Shown here: positions 29,501 through 40,344 of the stretch, one piece after another
Layout of the letters: each line of letters starts with the position of its first letter
How positions within the stretch are numbered: position 1 is the first letter of the stretch
Assembly (NCBI GenBank): GCA_033026295.1
Contig: CM065186.1
Coordinates: forward strand, 749,001-813,000
DNA from: Channa striata
Lineage: Eukaryota > Chordata > Actinopteri > Anabantiformes > Channidae
Length of the DNA stretch: 64,000 bases
Reading direction: 5' to 3'
Notes under the pieces: generated by a model
Database searches by the model: none
What the model was told of the DNA's origin: nothing
Seen by the model: only the letters and a program-made list of their open reading frames with translations
Program-made: the position numbers and the translations under genes

Positions 29501-32500
29501 CAGCTTGTTCAGGCTCACAGTCTGCAGGTCCGCACTGTGCTGCTGCTCCAGAGCCGACATCTCAGGAACTGGTTAAACAAGAGCCGCATGAAGCCACAGT
29601 GCAAAAGCAAACTGAAGTCACTGTGGCGCTAATTTGGTCTCCAGTTTAGCTCACCTGAGATGCTTTCCTTGACCTTTGCTATCATCTTTATCAGTGTTCC
29701 CATCTGCTGTTTACGCTGCAGGAAACAATTCAGATCCTTCTCTCGCTGAGCCAAAAGCACCTCTGCATCGACAGGAACAGCCTCAGAGCTGGTGTTTTTC
29801 TTGTCTGTGCAGGACACAATGCAAACGATATTAAGGAAAATGTATATTTTGTAATAATCACGGAGGAATATTTGTGATGTCAAAGCTGGTCGATGCCCCT
29901 ACACTGCAGGTAAAGTTTCTTAAACTGCTCTTTATATTTCAGGCAGTTCTGCAGGTCTCTCAGGGGGACGTGTCCTTGAACCAGAGACTCCACCAGAGAC
30001 TTCACTGCAACCACACAGGAGTGGACGACATGCCCTGCAGAGTCGTCCACCTGGATCGACTTCCAGTCACCTGGGCCAAAGTGAGGACAACACAACCATT
30101 AAAAGAAAATTTTAGAGCTCACAAACTTCAATAACCAATTAAACTTACCGTGACAGAGCAGGCAGCTGATGGCGGACTGCGGATTGAGAAGCTGGGCCAC
30201 TACGTCATCACCAAATCTCACTGCTGACTCCAACACCACAGCAGACACCACGGCAACAGGGAGGTTTGTCTCCTTAGAGACGAGTGTGTCCATCAGGTCC
30301 CCCTCCTGCTGTCTCTACAATAAACGCACAGTGTGCCATCATTCACGGCTTCAGCAGTACCGCTACTGCTGTCAATTATTGGACTATTTGCTCGGAAAAA
30401 ATTGATTTTCCAAATGAAAATACGGAGAAAACCTTGGAAAGAGCAAAAGATAAGGGATGTGCATTTTCCACAAAATGGATGTGATGTCTACAGACGAGAG
30501 AAGCAGAAGATTAATATTCAAATGTCTCAAAAAAGGCGTAAAACTTTCTCTTTTCAGAGGCTGTGATCTGCAAATATTCACTTTTCCACAATTTTTTACT
30601 TAAAATGACAAACAGATTTGAGAAAATCTGGACGGTGAAAGGAGCCCCAGTGCTGTCAGAGTGACACAAGCGAGGATCCACATGGTGTTTGCGTGACTAA
30701 GCGTCCAGGAGAGACACGAGAAAGATACACAACAAAGCAACTGCATCACGCAGCACGTGACTCAGTGTGTGGACAGCACTCTCGTTCCTACGGTGCGTTT
30801 CGAATTCGAAACACTGTCGGCCTTGACAATGATTTAATCGTACCTGGCATATCGTCCTGATCGCAGACTGACACAGCTCTTCGAAGCAGCTCTGCACAAC
30901 CTCGTGGCTTCCGCTTATGGCGGCCGTCGTCGATTCGAGGCAGCAGACCAGCACTTTATCCTGCTCGTGTAACTGCAAAGGAGAAGAACTCAGACGTGCC
31001 GCGAAAAGAAACTGATTCCTGCATGTCCTGCATTTTAAACTGACCTGGGAAATCCTAATCTGCAGGTCTTTCTTGATCCTCAGCATCCAACAGGATGAAA
31101 CTTCCTCAACAGAGCATTCCTCCCGGAGCAGAGCATCCCACATCTGATAATTCAACACACTTAGTGTTAAAGAGCCACTAGACGATCAGCCTGCTTCACG
31201 TGCACGACTACAGAAGAGAAAAATGTCTCGTGACGTCAACTTCTCTATTGTTTGGTCAAACCTCCTGCAGCACAGTCACGGGACAAGCTGTGTGAGCTGC
31301 TGCTGCTAAACTAAACTACCCCTGACGGATCCTGTGTTGACTCGTGTACCTCGATTTCCTTCGGGTAGCTGAGTGATTTTGATGTTGTCAGAAGAGGTTT
31401 TCGCAGCAGTTCATCTCTCCACTCACTGACTCGCTGCTGCACGTCCTGCAGATTCTGCAAGAGCTGCTGCTTCAAACTCTCGAGCTCATCATCTTTGGAC
31501 TTGGAGAGACACAAAACAAATGCAATTAATTAGATTAAATGACCCAGACTGAAGCGACAATGATGAGATTTTACCTGTTTTCTTAGTGCAGCATCAAAAA
31601 TCTCGGCCAGCTTCAACACGAGCTGGTAGGACAGGACCACTGCCTGGTACCACGGAACGAGTCTCACAAATCTGCATGTGCTCTTCACCACACTGATGCT
31701 GCTCATCAAGGCGGCCTCGATCTTTCCACATTCAGTCAGTCTGCAGACGCACAGCAACGGTTAAAGGAAGCGCAAGGCGTCAGTGCATCAGCCATATGTG
31801 AGGAGTGTCTCAGCCGTCTTTACCTGTCCTTGTCTCTGTCTACCGTGAGCAGGACATGGGTCAAGGCTTTCTGCGCATGCTGCGTGCAGGAAGAACATCG
31901 CTGATCATTTTTAAGTTAGGACATCGTTTATCAAATTGATAAATGTTGTAATGATTTTACCTGACAACGTTTTGTGCAGTGTTTAAATTCTTTGGGTCTC
32001 CACATGTCCAGAGTCTGTACAACAGACTCTGGATCAGGTGCTCTGCAGGAATTTCCATCAGGTCTGAGAACTCACAAAGATCCTCAAAGGCAACCAGAGA
32101 CAACCAGCCGAGCAGAAGCAGAGGCGCCTCCTTTGTCATAGAACGATGTGTCTGGATCACAGACAGTGTCCTCCTGTGGGGGACACGGGTCAGCAAATAA
32201 CATCGGCAGCTTTTTAAAACCAAGGGAGTTAAGTCTCTTTAGACAGACTCACTTTCTTTTGTCCGGGTGCAACTGTAAATTCTCCCTGAACACGCTGAAA
32301 GCGACGCCGTGAAGTCCGGACCAGTCGCCTTCCTCCACAGTTGGCCCCACTTTATTCGCGTCCGCCCGTGGCTGTCGGAGTCTGAGGAGCAGGGGGACGA
32401 GCAGGACGAGCTCTGACACCGTGGACCGAGCGCACGTGTTTATCAGAGCCAGCACGGTACTGAGGACCGGAAACAGAGCGATGGGAGGACGTGTTACACA

Positions 32501-35380
32501 GAGGTTTGAGTCATCCCAGCCAGGAGAAGTTCATTTCTAGGTTACACTCAGTGGGGGCCTTTGAATCCCCCCACACCAACCCCAGCCCCCACTGCACTGA
32601 TGGTTACACCTACTGTGTATATGACCTAAGTGATGACACCCAGCTGTTTTGTGTGTGTGGGGTTTCAGCAGGTTATAAAAATTTTTATTCAAAATATAAT
32701 AAGCACTTTTTCAGCACTAAGGTCCAAACATTGTCCTGTTCAGAGTCAAAGAGGCTCTCAGGGCCAACACAGACACACAACCATTCACACTCATTCAGCT
32801 GTAGAGTCACATGCGTGTTCTTGGACTCTGGGAGGAAAGAGGAGTTCAGGGATGAAAACTCACACACGCACGTGGAGAGAATCGTTTGCTTTCCAGCCTA
32901 AGAATGACTTTGACGTTGGAAAACTTACTGTGGTAAATTGGGGAAAGAACTCGACAACGTGTCCAGGCTTCTCTTGTCCACTGCCGTCTCTGAGAACACC
33001 AGGAGGCAGAGCTCAGCCCAGGCTTTAACTCCCAGGTTGACGTCAATCCTTCTGGTGATCATGAACACAGAAAGGCCCAGAACGAGCGGCTCGGCGCTGC
33101 TCTGGCTTTCTCCTCTTAAGAGTTGGACCAAATGCTCTGAGATCAGCACGTGTGTCTGTAATTAAAAACTCATGATTGTTAGTGGAGTATAAGCCATCTT
33201 TCATCGTTTATCTTCTTGTTGCACAAACCTTGACAATTGGAGGCTGAGAATTGTCTGGGTACACCACTCTTTCATGTGCAGAACCGAGACTATTTCTAAA
33301 ATACGTCAGGTTGTCACAAAGCCTCTCGGTGCTCTGTTTGTCTGACGGAGTCCATTTCTGGAAGATGGTGTCCAGCAGAGTTCTGGCTGAGGCCTGCCAG
33401 GCATCGGAAACTGCCACACCTGCACTTTTCTTCAGGCCCACAGCTTGGAGGCCACTCTCAATCAAACTTCTGCCCTCCCAGTAGCTGATGAAGCCTTCAT
33501 AAAGGTGCAGCTCTGGATCAAACGTAAGCAGATCTGTGATCAGTTTATGGGAAAAGACACAGTGTGACAACTGAAGCCAAACAGTTTGATGCCTCACCTT
33601 TAACGCTCGGATCCCATTGGAGGAAAATGTGTCTTCTGGCCATCTCTACGATGTCTTTATTCCGGCGTGTTACACCAAACCCATATGCCATCAACTGTCC
33701 TCGTGTCAAGTCCTTTTCTTCCACGGAGAGCCTGGCTTCCACCAGATAGCCGTCCTGCTTTAGTCCACTGAAAAGAGAATATGGGTAGAATGGTCCTTTT
33801 CTTTAAGCTACGGAGAAACCAACTGTCAAAGCAACACAGCAGCGCTCTGGTCTTTGCACCGCTGTCATTTCCAGCAGTTTGCTGTAAGGCGTTTTTTAAG
33901 GGAGACACGAGGCCGTGTCGAAATCTCTGTCCCCGCTGCCTATATCCCTTACTCCAAACTGAGCAGACGTTTTAAACCTTTTCTGACCATTGTCAAAAAC
34001 TCGGGGTGCTGGCTGTAAAATTTGAAGTGGGTCTGCCATAACTTTTATTAAAACGTTGAGCAGCCTTATCTCAAACCAAACTCTCAGGTGTGTTTGACCC
34101 AAAACATAAAATGTATACAGGCCTTTACAGTTCAATATTGGCTGGATATTTCAATAGGCTAAAGCTCATGTTTGAACATGCAATTTTAACGCTGACAATC
34201 ACAGGCGAAGGCCTCAGTTTAAAGCTGAGAGTCGAACCTTAGCTCGAAGTCAGCGTTTCTTTGCAGACCTCAACATGAAAACCACATCACTGTTTGTCGC
34301 AGGTTATGATCAGGACTCACACAAAATGCGTCATCTCAAGGGGTGAATGTCCTCCTGCATGAAACAGCAGGAGTGTGTCCTTTTCCTGGTTGAATCGAAA
34401 CTTTTTGTCCAGCACAGCGTAGACGTGAAAGGTGAACATGGAGGCAGCAGGTGGAGGCCTCACTGGGCTTCGATCCCTGTGGAGAAACAACGACACACGC
34501 TCACGTTGTCAGCGCCAGCCTCAGTGTTTGACTCAGGGTTACGGTCACTCTTACCTGCTTTGATGTGTATCTCTCTCAAAGAGTTTCCCGCTGCCCGTGT
34601 CTCCAGACACAGCTTTGGCGTAGGACATCCTGGCACCTTGGTCAGAGTGGGGCTCTGTGTGGTCACCGGAGACTCCTGCTGAGGCATTTGCCTTATTGGA
34701 CTTTGTCTTTACGTCTGTGTTTTCCTCTTTGGCCGACTCGATCGATGCTCCATCACTCTGCGGCTTTTCATTTTGCCCTAGTGGAGTCGGAGCAGCGTTG
34801 CTGTCCTGCAGCCGGGGTTCAGGTGTGGGCTCGTCTTCTTTCTGCTCCGTCTCTGCAGATGTGTTTGTCCCCGGTTGGGTCTTTTCGCCTTGCTCGGTCT
34901 GCGTTTCCTCGTCCTTCTGTTTAACAACGCGAGTTTGTGTCCCTTTGTCTGTGCCTCTGCATTTTGGGGTTTGAGTCTCGGCCTGCACCATCGTGGCATC
35001 ACTTTCTCGCACGGTGCCTTCAGCTCGTGGATCTGCAGGCTGAGTGTCGTTGCTCGTTGGCTCCACCACAGATGTCTCACCTTTTTCAGAGTTTTCCTTT
35101 TTTAAATCTTGCACGATGCTCTTTTTTCGTCTTTGTCGTGTCCTTTTCTTCCTCTCTCTGTTGGGAGCTCTCCTGCTGCTGTCGCCTGGTCCTTGGTTCT
35201 GGAACACACATGACCACAGCCTTTAAGTATCTGGTTAAAACGCCAATAAAACACTTTCTAAAAACATGAAATCTCTACCTTATTTCTCCTCCGGGGCCTT
35301 TTGGTGTCAACATCCTCCTTTTCCTGGGTTCCTGCTTGGGATCCAGAGGCACTGTGGAGGTTTCCCGCTCCCCTCTCCAT
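5577..35380 (-). CDS. rnf213: rnf213, giant AAA+ ATPase / RING-RZ E3 ubiquitin ligase (possibly disrupted allele)
   Basis: RNF213 (mysterin) is a cytosolic E3 ligase built on a dynein-like AAA+ ring. It is linked to moyamoya disease, lipid droplets and antimicrobial ubiquitylation. The ATG at 35380 opens a 34-codon exon (35279-35380). A charged low-complexity exon follows (34555-35198), then CBM20-like exons (33598-34476), a helical stalk (roughly 26-33.5 kb), a P-loop split over 26051/25731 (AVGKSLYV), the giant AAA exon (21032-24884), the RING exon (16780-16956), the RZ finger (11558-11800) and the C-terminus with stop TAG at 5577 (last exon 5577-5714, ending AAVEFKRR). Blocks such as [29 protein letters not shown] and [13 protein letters not shown] match the family along its length. 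Most exon phases fit. Exceptions are a one-base excess in exon 16467-16610, which gives a premature stop, and an uncertain junction at 31961/31879. Length is on the order of 5,000 residues. Whether the breaks are real is open. Confidence 0.92.
11558..11800 (-). other. rnf213: rnf213 RZ zinc finger (35-nt microexon plus next exon)
   Basis: The microexon 11766-11800 encodes [12 protein letters not shown] and exon 11558-11661 continues [19 protein letters not shown]. Together they reproduce the C-x3-H-x3-C...C-G...C-x2-C pattern of the RNF213/ZNFX1 RZ finger, which in human provides catalytic transthiolation and binds lipid-linked substrates. All expected Cys and His positions are intact. The preceding exon ends NRVQSY, matching the human lead-in, and the next exon opens [16 protein letters not shown]. 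Confidence 0.88.
15590..15609. repeat. (CA)n microsatellite
   Basis: About ten CA units within an rnf213 intron. It is a simple sequence repeat with no other feature attached. Confidence 0.9.
16467..16610 (-). other. rnf213: rnf213 post-RING exon with an apparent one-base insertion
   Basis: The upstream half reads [17 protein letters not shown] then LEVVSRFC, and the downstream half reads [22 protein letters not shown] in the next frame. Both halves align without gaps to the human segment that follows the RING. The exon is 144 nt, but the flanking phases (AA| before it, G|GA after it) require 143. The extra base falls at or near the GG at 16534-16535 on the plus strand. Read as given, TGA at 16529-16531 stops translation. 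Confidence 0.8.
16780..16956 (-). other. rnf213: rnf213 C3HC4 RING finger exon
   Basis: The exon reads [20 protein letters not shown], then [12 protein letters not shown], then a CPKC pair. The metal ligands C-x2-C, C-x-H, C-x2-C and C-x2-C of a C3HC4 RING are all present. Exon phases match both sides (AG|G in, AA|G out). In the human protein the RING contributes to some, but not all, ligase activity; the RZ finger is also a ligase element. Confidence 0.92.
21032..24884 (-). other. rnf213: rnf213 giant exon with two AAA+ modules
   Basis: One 3,853-nt exon of 1,284 codons plus one base, with acceptor TTGCAG just above 24884 and donor AAAG|GTTGTG below 21032. It carries a first ATPase site with Walker A GETGCGKT (about 23950-23968) and Walker B LFFDEAN (about 23757-23774). 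A second site has the atypical Walker A GKPGSSKS (about 22926-22950) and Walker [12 protein letters not shown] (about 22702-22740). These are the two most conserved AAA units of the RNF213 ring. A strongly acidic insert rich in E and D (about 21250-21560) separates the second AAA unit from the exon end; its counterpart in human is much shorter. The reading frame is open throughout. Confidence 0.9.
32770..32881 (+). repeat. degenerate common teleost interspersed repeat
   Basis: It contains the sequence blocks CACAACCATTCACACTCA and TTCTTGGACTCTGGGAGGAAA, which are hallmarks of a very common teleost repeat that reads on into a GGAGAA block. It lies in the rnf213 intron between exons 32929-33155 and 32253-32459. 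Assignment is from remembered family sequence, so the class is not stated. Confidence 0.55.
33598..34476 (-). other. rnf213: rnf213 CBM20-like N-terminal domain (two exons)
   Basis: Exons 34321-34476 and 33598-33767 join in frame. They encode a beta-rich segment beginning [16 protein letters not shown] and continuing through HAGGH...MTHFV, then [18 protein letters not shown]. It aligns with the part of human RNF213 annotated as a CBM20 carbohydrate-binding fold, including the AYGFGV stretch that corresponds to KYVIYNG. Ligand binding cannot be judged from sequence. The preceding exon (34555-35198) is low-complexity, rich in K, E, T and Q, and not alignable in detail. Confidence 0.75.
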
Positions 35381-36815
35381 CTGCGGGGACTCGTGTCTCA
35401 GGGGGGCCCTGTTCCCTGTTAGCTGTCACTACACATGCACTCATTGTAAGTTTCAGCTGCAAAGTACAGGCTGTGAAGTGTCTGACTGAGTTACTCATAA
35501 AAAGTATTTTTAACATATTTGATCTTGATGCTGATGATAACATGAACATAATTCACGTACATACAAAAGCCTGATTACTGACTATTTACCATTTAAACAA
35601 ATCAACATTTCATTTCATATAGGAATAGTGCTGCAGGCTTCACAGCGAACAAACAAATTTTAAGGTTGTGCTGTAAGCTGCAAACTACATTTCAAAAGTG
35701 AAAAACATTTGGAGTGATGAGTAAAGACCAAAGGGCAAAGATCAGCGTTACTACACGGCACAGAATCCAACAGTAACTTAAGGGTTTTTAGTTCAACAAA
35801 TTCACATCTTACTACTTTTTAATCAAGTTAGCAGGAACCGCGGCGAGAGAAAAACTCTTTACTGAATGTTTTTGAGTGACACTAACATGAAACAGTCAAG
35901 TGCAGCTGTAACAAATTATTTTAGTAAATCAGACTGTTGTTGAAGTGACGGCAACTTGAAAGTTGAAGGCAAAGTCACGTTAGTCGGTCCAACTCAAATA
36001 AGTGTGTGATTTGAAAGACGGACCACAGTGACTTTGTCTGAAACAATAATTCTGAGTGATGAGACCACGGTGAGTCCATTTGTAAGGACTGGACACTGAT
36101 GTTGTAGTTGTACGTGTTCTGCAATTAATAAGCGTTTGTCCTGTTTCGGTTTACTGGGTTTTTTCAAGTGAGCTCCACCAATCGGAATCTACAGAGTGTT
36201 GGCGTAGAAGAGAAGCAGCATCAGCTCATTCCAGCTGATCATAACGCGGCAACGACAGCAGCTGGTGAAACAGCTCAGTCCTTTTATTTTGAAACTAAAG
36301 AGGATCAGATGTAGTGAAGCACTTCCTCCCTCTGAAGAAACCTGACACGCCAAAATCCAAAGCCAGTAATAGATGACAAACACCTGAGCAGTGTCCGGTG
36401 CTCAGGCTTCACTTTCACACAGTCACTGTGCTGGTGAAAACGTGAAACATTTGAGGAAACAGACATTTGCATGTTGCTCAGTTTTCCTACCTGTTTGGTT
36501 CCTGAAGCCAAGCTACAGCTGATTCCCACAAACAAGTGCTGAAGTCCTGTCAGTGTTCTGTGACTCTGCTGCATCCTCCCCCTTCAGCCAAAGGGAGCGT
36601 CCACAAATGGAGCCGCTGCTGTGAAAGCGCCTCATCTCCGTCAGCATAAAGGCATTTTTTTCTCCCAAAGGAAACGTGTTATTCAGTAAAACATAAATCC
36701 ATGTAATAATTTTACTAAACACAGTCTGTGTCGTGACCTAAGACACTGACATGGAGATGTTTTCGTTTTGAATCCAGTGACTCATTTGTGGACGGTCCCT
36801 GATCCGACATGAGCC

Positions 36816-36831
36816 GTTTCAGTTTCATTTC
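36816..36831 (-). promoter_or_regulatory. ISRE/IRF-like site upstream of rnf213
   Basis: The minus strand reads GAAATGAAACTGAAAC, three GAAA units at about 6-bp spacing. It contains the ISRE core GAAACTGAAAC (consensus GAAANNGAAAC). It sits about 330 bp above the candidate noncoding-exon donor of rnf213. RNF213 is interferon-inducible in mammals; activity here is inferred. Confidence 0.5.
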
Positions 36832-37243
36832 TCTCAGACTAAGAGTCAAATAAGAAACTTATGTATAATCACATATCTAATGAGGAAACTCAACAACTCT
36901 GGGTTGCAGTCTCAGGAGCTTCCTTGATTCTTACTGTTCAATAACAAAATGTCCCTTTAGCTACAGTTTATGTCCAAAGGTCCAGATGTTCTGGTGAGTC
37001 GGCTCAACACACGTATGACATTAAATTGTCAGGTGCTCATTTTAAATCTGTTGTCAGGATCTTGTTCACTTTTACTCACTTTTTTGGGTCCTAACATACA
37101 TGGCCTTTGTATTTTTAGACATTTTGCATGTACTTTACCCCTAAATAAAAAAAGGATGGCAGTTTACTTAAGCGTGGCTGTAACTTTATTGCGCATGATA
37201 ATGTTGTAAACCAAGTTCTTTGTAAACTCTGTTTGGAAACCTT

Positions 37244-37256
37244 CACTTTCAGTTTC
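37244..37256 (-). promoter_or_regulatory. second ISRE-like site upstream of rnf213
   Basis: The minus strand reads GAAACTGAAAGTG, an exact GAAANNGAAA core followed by GT. It lies about 430 bp above the first such site. A weaker half-match (GTGAAAGTGAAG) occurs near 36408-36419. Confidence 0.4.
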
Positions 37257-38055
37257 AGGAAAATGGAAACCCAGAGCCTCAGGTTTCCTGATGAACTCCT
37301 ACAATGTTGAAATAAACCAATAACGTCCTTTAATGCTTCATACGTACATTGCTACATTTACTGAGCAAACAAACGAGTGTGTGGGGAACTTACTTAAACT
37401 CTGTTAAGCCAATAGGAAAAGATTTTTCAGAAGAATGTCTGTACACTGAATTACGGAATTGTCTCTTTACAAATTGCAGTTATTAAACTATTCATCTTAA
37501 CCAACTAAAACAGTTACACGTTATTTACAGGCGCATCAGTAATAATAACACAACAACGTAAAATATGATAATAAAATGCTCCCAATGGGCATAAAATTCC
37601 TTTTACTTTTAAATGATCCTTGTGCACCGCGGCTTTACTAACAGCTTGACGTTCCTTTGTGTCTATACTGTGTCTAAGATGAACAGAAAGTGTTTTGTTG
37701 GATTTTATTTTGAGAAAATAGGATAAATGTTCCAAACCTGCAGTGATGTTTGAACATGTTATTCAGAACACTACTTCAAAAATATGAGAAAAGAATATTT
37801 ATAAAAATGATACTAAACACCAAATGTGTACACAGTTTGACAAACGTCTGTTCAGTTCACTTCGACTCTGCCCTCCGCTGCACGTTGGGTTTTAAACTTC
37901 TGATAGACTGGAGCCATCTCATGGTACAACAGAGAATAACATTTCCTTTCCTTGTCAAAGTCACGCACACAATATCCATCTTTCCTGCTCTGAACATCGC
38001 ATGACTCCCAAACTAAGCCCAGCGTCTAACAGACACACCATCTCCAGTTCACACC

Positions 38056-38899
38056 TTAGTCCTGTGAACGTGCGGGTTTCTTGATTCTCCGAACCACCAC
38101 CCTACTTCTTCTCCCCGGAGGTTGAACTCCACGATCAGCCTCAGACCCTGCGGGCAGCGACCCCAGGGGTCTGGGCTGACCTCGGGGCAGTGCAGGGTTC
38201 CCTCCTGATCGCACGTTGTCCACAAAGGCCTCCACTCCATCGAACTTGGTGGTCAGCTCTGCGAGACGCTCCTTCAGGGTGTTAAACTCCTTGTAGAGAT
38301 CTCCCAGGGCGGCTGACAGGGGCTGGATCCTGAAGGATGGAGCAGACAAAGAAGATTTGCTCATGCCAAAGTTATAAGAGTCTAGTGGATCGAAATCAGC
38401 TCATGTGCCTTCACCTTCCGTAGTCTGGCAGCACAGTGCTGTGGTCGTGCAGCAGCAGATCTTTGACCTGCGTCACTATGGCGTACTTCCAGTTGTCCAA
38501 GACCAGCGTGAGGTTGGCACATGCCCTGGTGTTCACTCTCTCTGCTGCAGGAGCGTAAACGGTAAATGGTAAAACACACAACCAAGACACTTTAATTTTT
38601 AAAATCTGATTATCAGATGGATCCCAAATTCCAGAGGTTTGCTCGAAGTTAGAGCAGAAGGAAATAAAAAGAATGTCAGACATGGACCAGATCAGGTCCA
38701 AAACGTGCTTCTAAATAAAATGTGCGAGTGCAGACTAAAAAAAGAATGATTGACGAATGATTTGAGCGTTACAGTAAACTGATTAACTTTCGTACTAACC
38801 TTCACTCCTGAAATCCCAGCCTGCTGTCTGGAGCATTTTGTGTCTCTGAGCGGCACACAGAGCCACAGACAACACGAGCACCAGTCCAACCGTCCTCAT
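38056..38899 (-). CDS. small secreted coiled-coil protein, unrecognised
   Basis: Three coding exons with consistent phases (38800-38899, 38415-38544, 38056-38329) encode 167 residues. The start MRTVGLVLVLSVALCAA is a clear signal peptide. The middle (ANLTLVLDNWKYAIVTQVKD..., then LSAALGDLYKEFNTLKERLAEL) looks helical and amphipathic, with one N-glycosylation sequon (NLT) and one Cys in the mature part. The tail is Pro/Gly/Arg-rich and ends with a basic run (RRSRVVVRRIKKP). A noncoding first exon probably ends at 39118 (donor CGGCAG|GTACGA), with acceptor TTCCAG just above the ATG. I do not recognise the family. A distant relation to short secreted helical proteins such as PLAC9 is possible but weak. 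The gene model is strong because both junctions keep frame; the function is unknown. Confidence 0.8.
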
Positions 38900-39118
38900 C
38901 CTCACACCTGGAAGCAACTCATCATGTCAGCTCGACTGTTTCTCACTGCTGTGGTTTGTCTATAGGAAAGCATCTCTTCTTACGAAGGCAACAAATGCAT
39001 TTCAGCAAAGAAAAGAGACACGTACTGCACAACTACTTCAAGTCAGTACTTTAGGTGGAAGGTTTGAGCGCATTTACTAAATGTTTCTGTGCAATAAATC
39101 AAAAGTAGAAATCGTACC

Positions 39119-40344
39119 TGCCGTGAAGTCCGACGTCAAACAAGCTCGTTGTTGCTTTGGAGCAGGCTGTTATCCTCTGAATGGGGAGGGGCCTCAGTGT
39201 CCACTCCCCTCTGAGGCTCACACACTGTGTCGCTCCAGGTCTGGGGCTCCAGTCCCGGGGGCTGCAGGGATGACCTCAGGCCCGGGGGGGCCGTCGGCAG
39301 AGGCCTTTGATGTCAATCACCTTCACATTCCTGCTCTTCATCTGTGGGCCATGTGCTGCAGCAGGAACCCAGCAGGATCTGAGGGGGTGGGGCTCACTTT
39401 CTCCGGACTCTACCTGCCCTGATGAGATGCTGAAAGCTGATCCGTCAGCCAGAACAATGAAACCAGCTGCCCAACACTGTGAAAGTCTCCCACTGCTGCC
39501 TGGACCTCTGCAAGCCTTCGCCATCAGCAGCAGGTCCTTCAAGTCTTGTGAGTTGTGAAGTGCAGCCTCTATGGAACGGACCCCCAAAGTGCATCCTGGG
39601 CACAGCCCCACATGTAACAACCGGCGTCATGATGTCACAGACTGTGGGAACGGGTCGATTATGGGAAATCCGAGCACAGTCAGGACAAACCCGCTCGGTC
39701 CTGTGTCCAGTTATTCATAAATGCCTGGGTGTTCTGACTGCTGTATAAATAACACTGCCGTGGTTTTTAATCTGCCACGAGGAAGGAAACTGCATTGATA
39801 CCTGCTAGTTTTTTTATTTTTAAACCAACCACTTTAATCTCTGGAGCACGATTTTTGTCTGTGCTGCTCCCCATCACTGATGACGCTTCAAACAGTCCAA
39901 GGATTCAGGCTAAAAGCTTCAGCACACTTTTTTAAATTTAACGACAAATTATTGCCTATTCTAAAACATATTTTTACTCTGTCGCATTAACATTGATGGT
40001 TTCCTCCAACCTAAAGATCCATGTGGGTCACTTGTACCCAAAATTTGCATCAACATGGTTGGGGGAAAGCAAAAATAAATGACCAACATTACTGTCATGC
40101 CAATAAATGTCATCAACAACAGGAAACGGTTCTGTGTCGTTTGGTTCACGACTTTCGTCTTCTGTGGTTTTCTGCAGTGCTCTCTGGACCGGTAACTGCC
40201 CCTCGTGGATAAACAAGCTTTTTGTTTGATTGATGATGCGGCCAATCTTTTGACTGCATTTATGAGGTGTCCAAATAATTTGTGCTACATAGATTACGTC
40301 AATGTCTAAACAGAGGCAAAGACATCGTCAGTAATAAGAATTAT
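39119..40344. other. intergenic between the secreted-protein gene and nploc4
   Basis: It contains the probable promoter and noncoding exon of the 38-kb gene next to 39119. Several short open frames lack splice support or family similarity. An imperfect hairpin lies at 39997-40070. No gene is recognised. Confidence 0.4.

Larger units (their letters stand above)
35381..38055. other. upstream region of rnf213 / 3' flank of the secreted-protein gene
   Basis: No convincing coding exon. An acceptor-like CCCCGCAG ends directly before the rnf213 ATG, and a good donor (AACAG|GTAGGA, minus strand, near 36488) suggests a noncoding first exon above 36489. Two ISRE-like motifs lie further up. A minus-strand AATAAA at 37704-37709 may end the 38-kb gene. 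Confidence 0.4.

Noticed and set aside
33896..34135. Open frame between two rnf213 CBM20 exons
   Set aside because: The flanking exons 34321-34476 and 33598-33767 join directly in phase and align with human without a gap, so this is intron.
34551..35207. Treating the long frame starting near 35207 as the rnf213 start
   Set aside because: There is no ATG at that point; it is an acceptor. The ATG at 35380 in the preceding exon joins in frame.
39276..39620. 115-codon open frame on the minus strand
   Set aside because: No ATG-based splice model, signal or family similarity; it sits in the probable promoter region of the 38-kb gene.
39961..40245. Open frame of about 94 codons on the minus strand
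   Set aside because: It overlaps hairpin-forming, repeat-like sequence and shows no domain or splice support.
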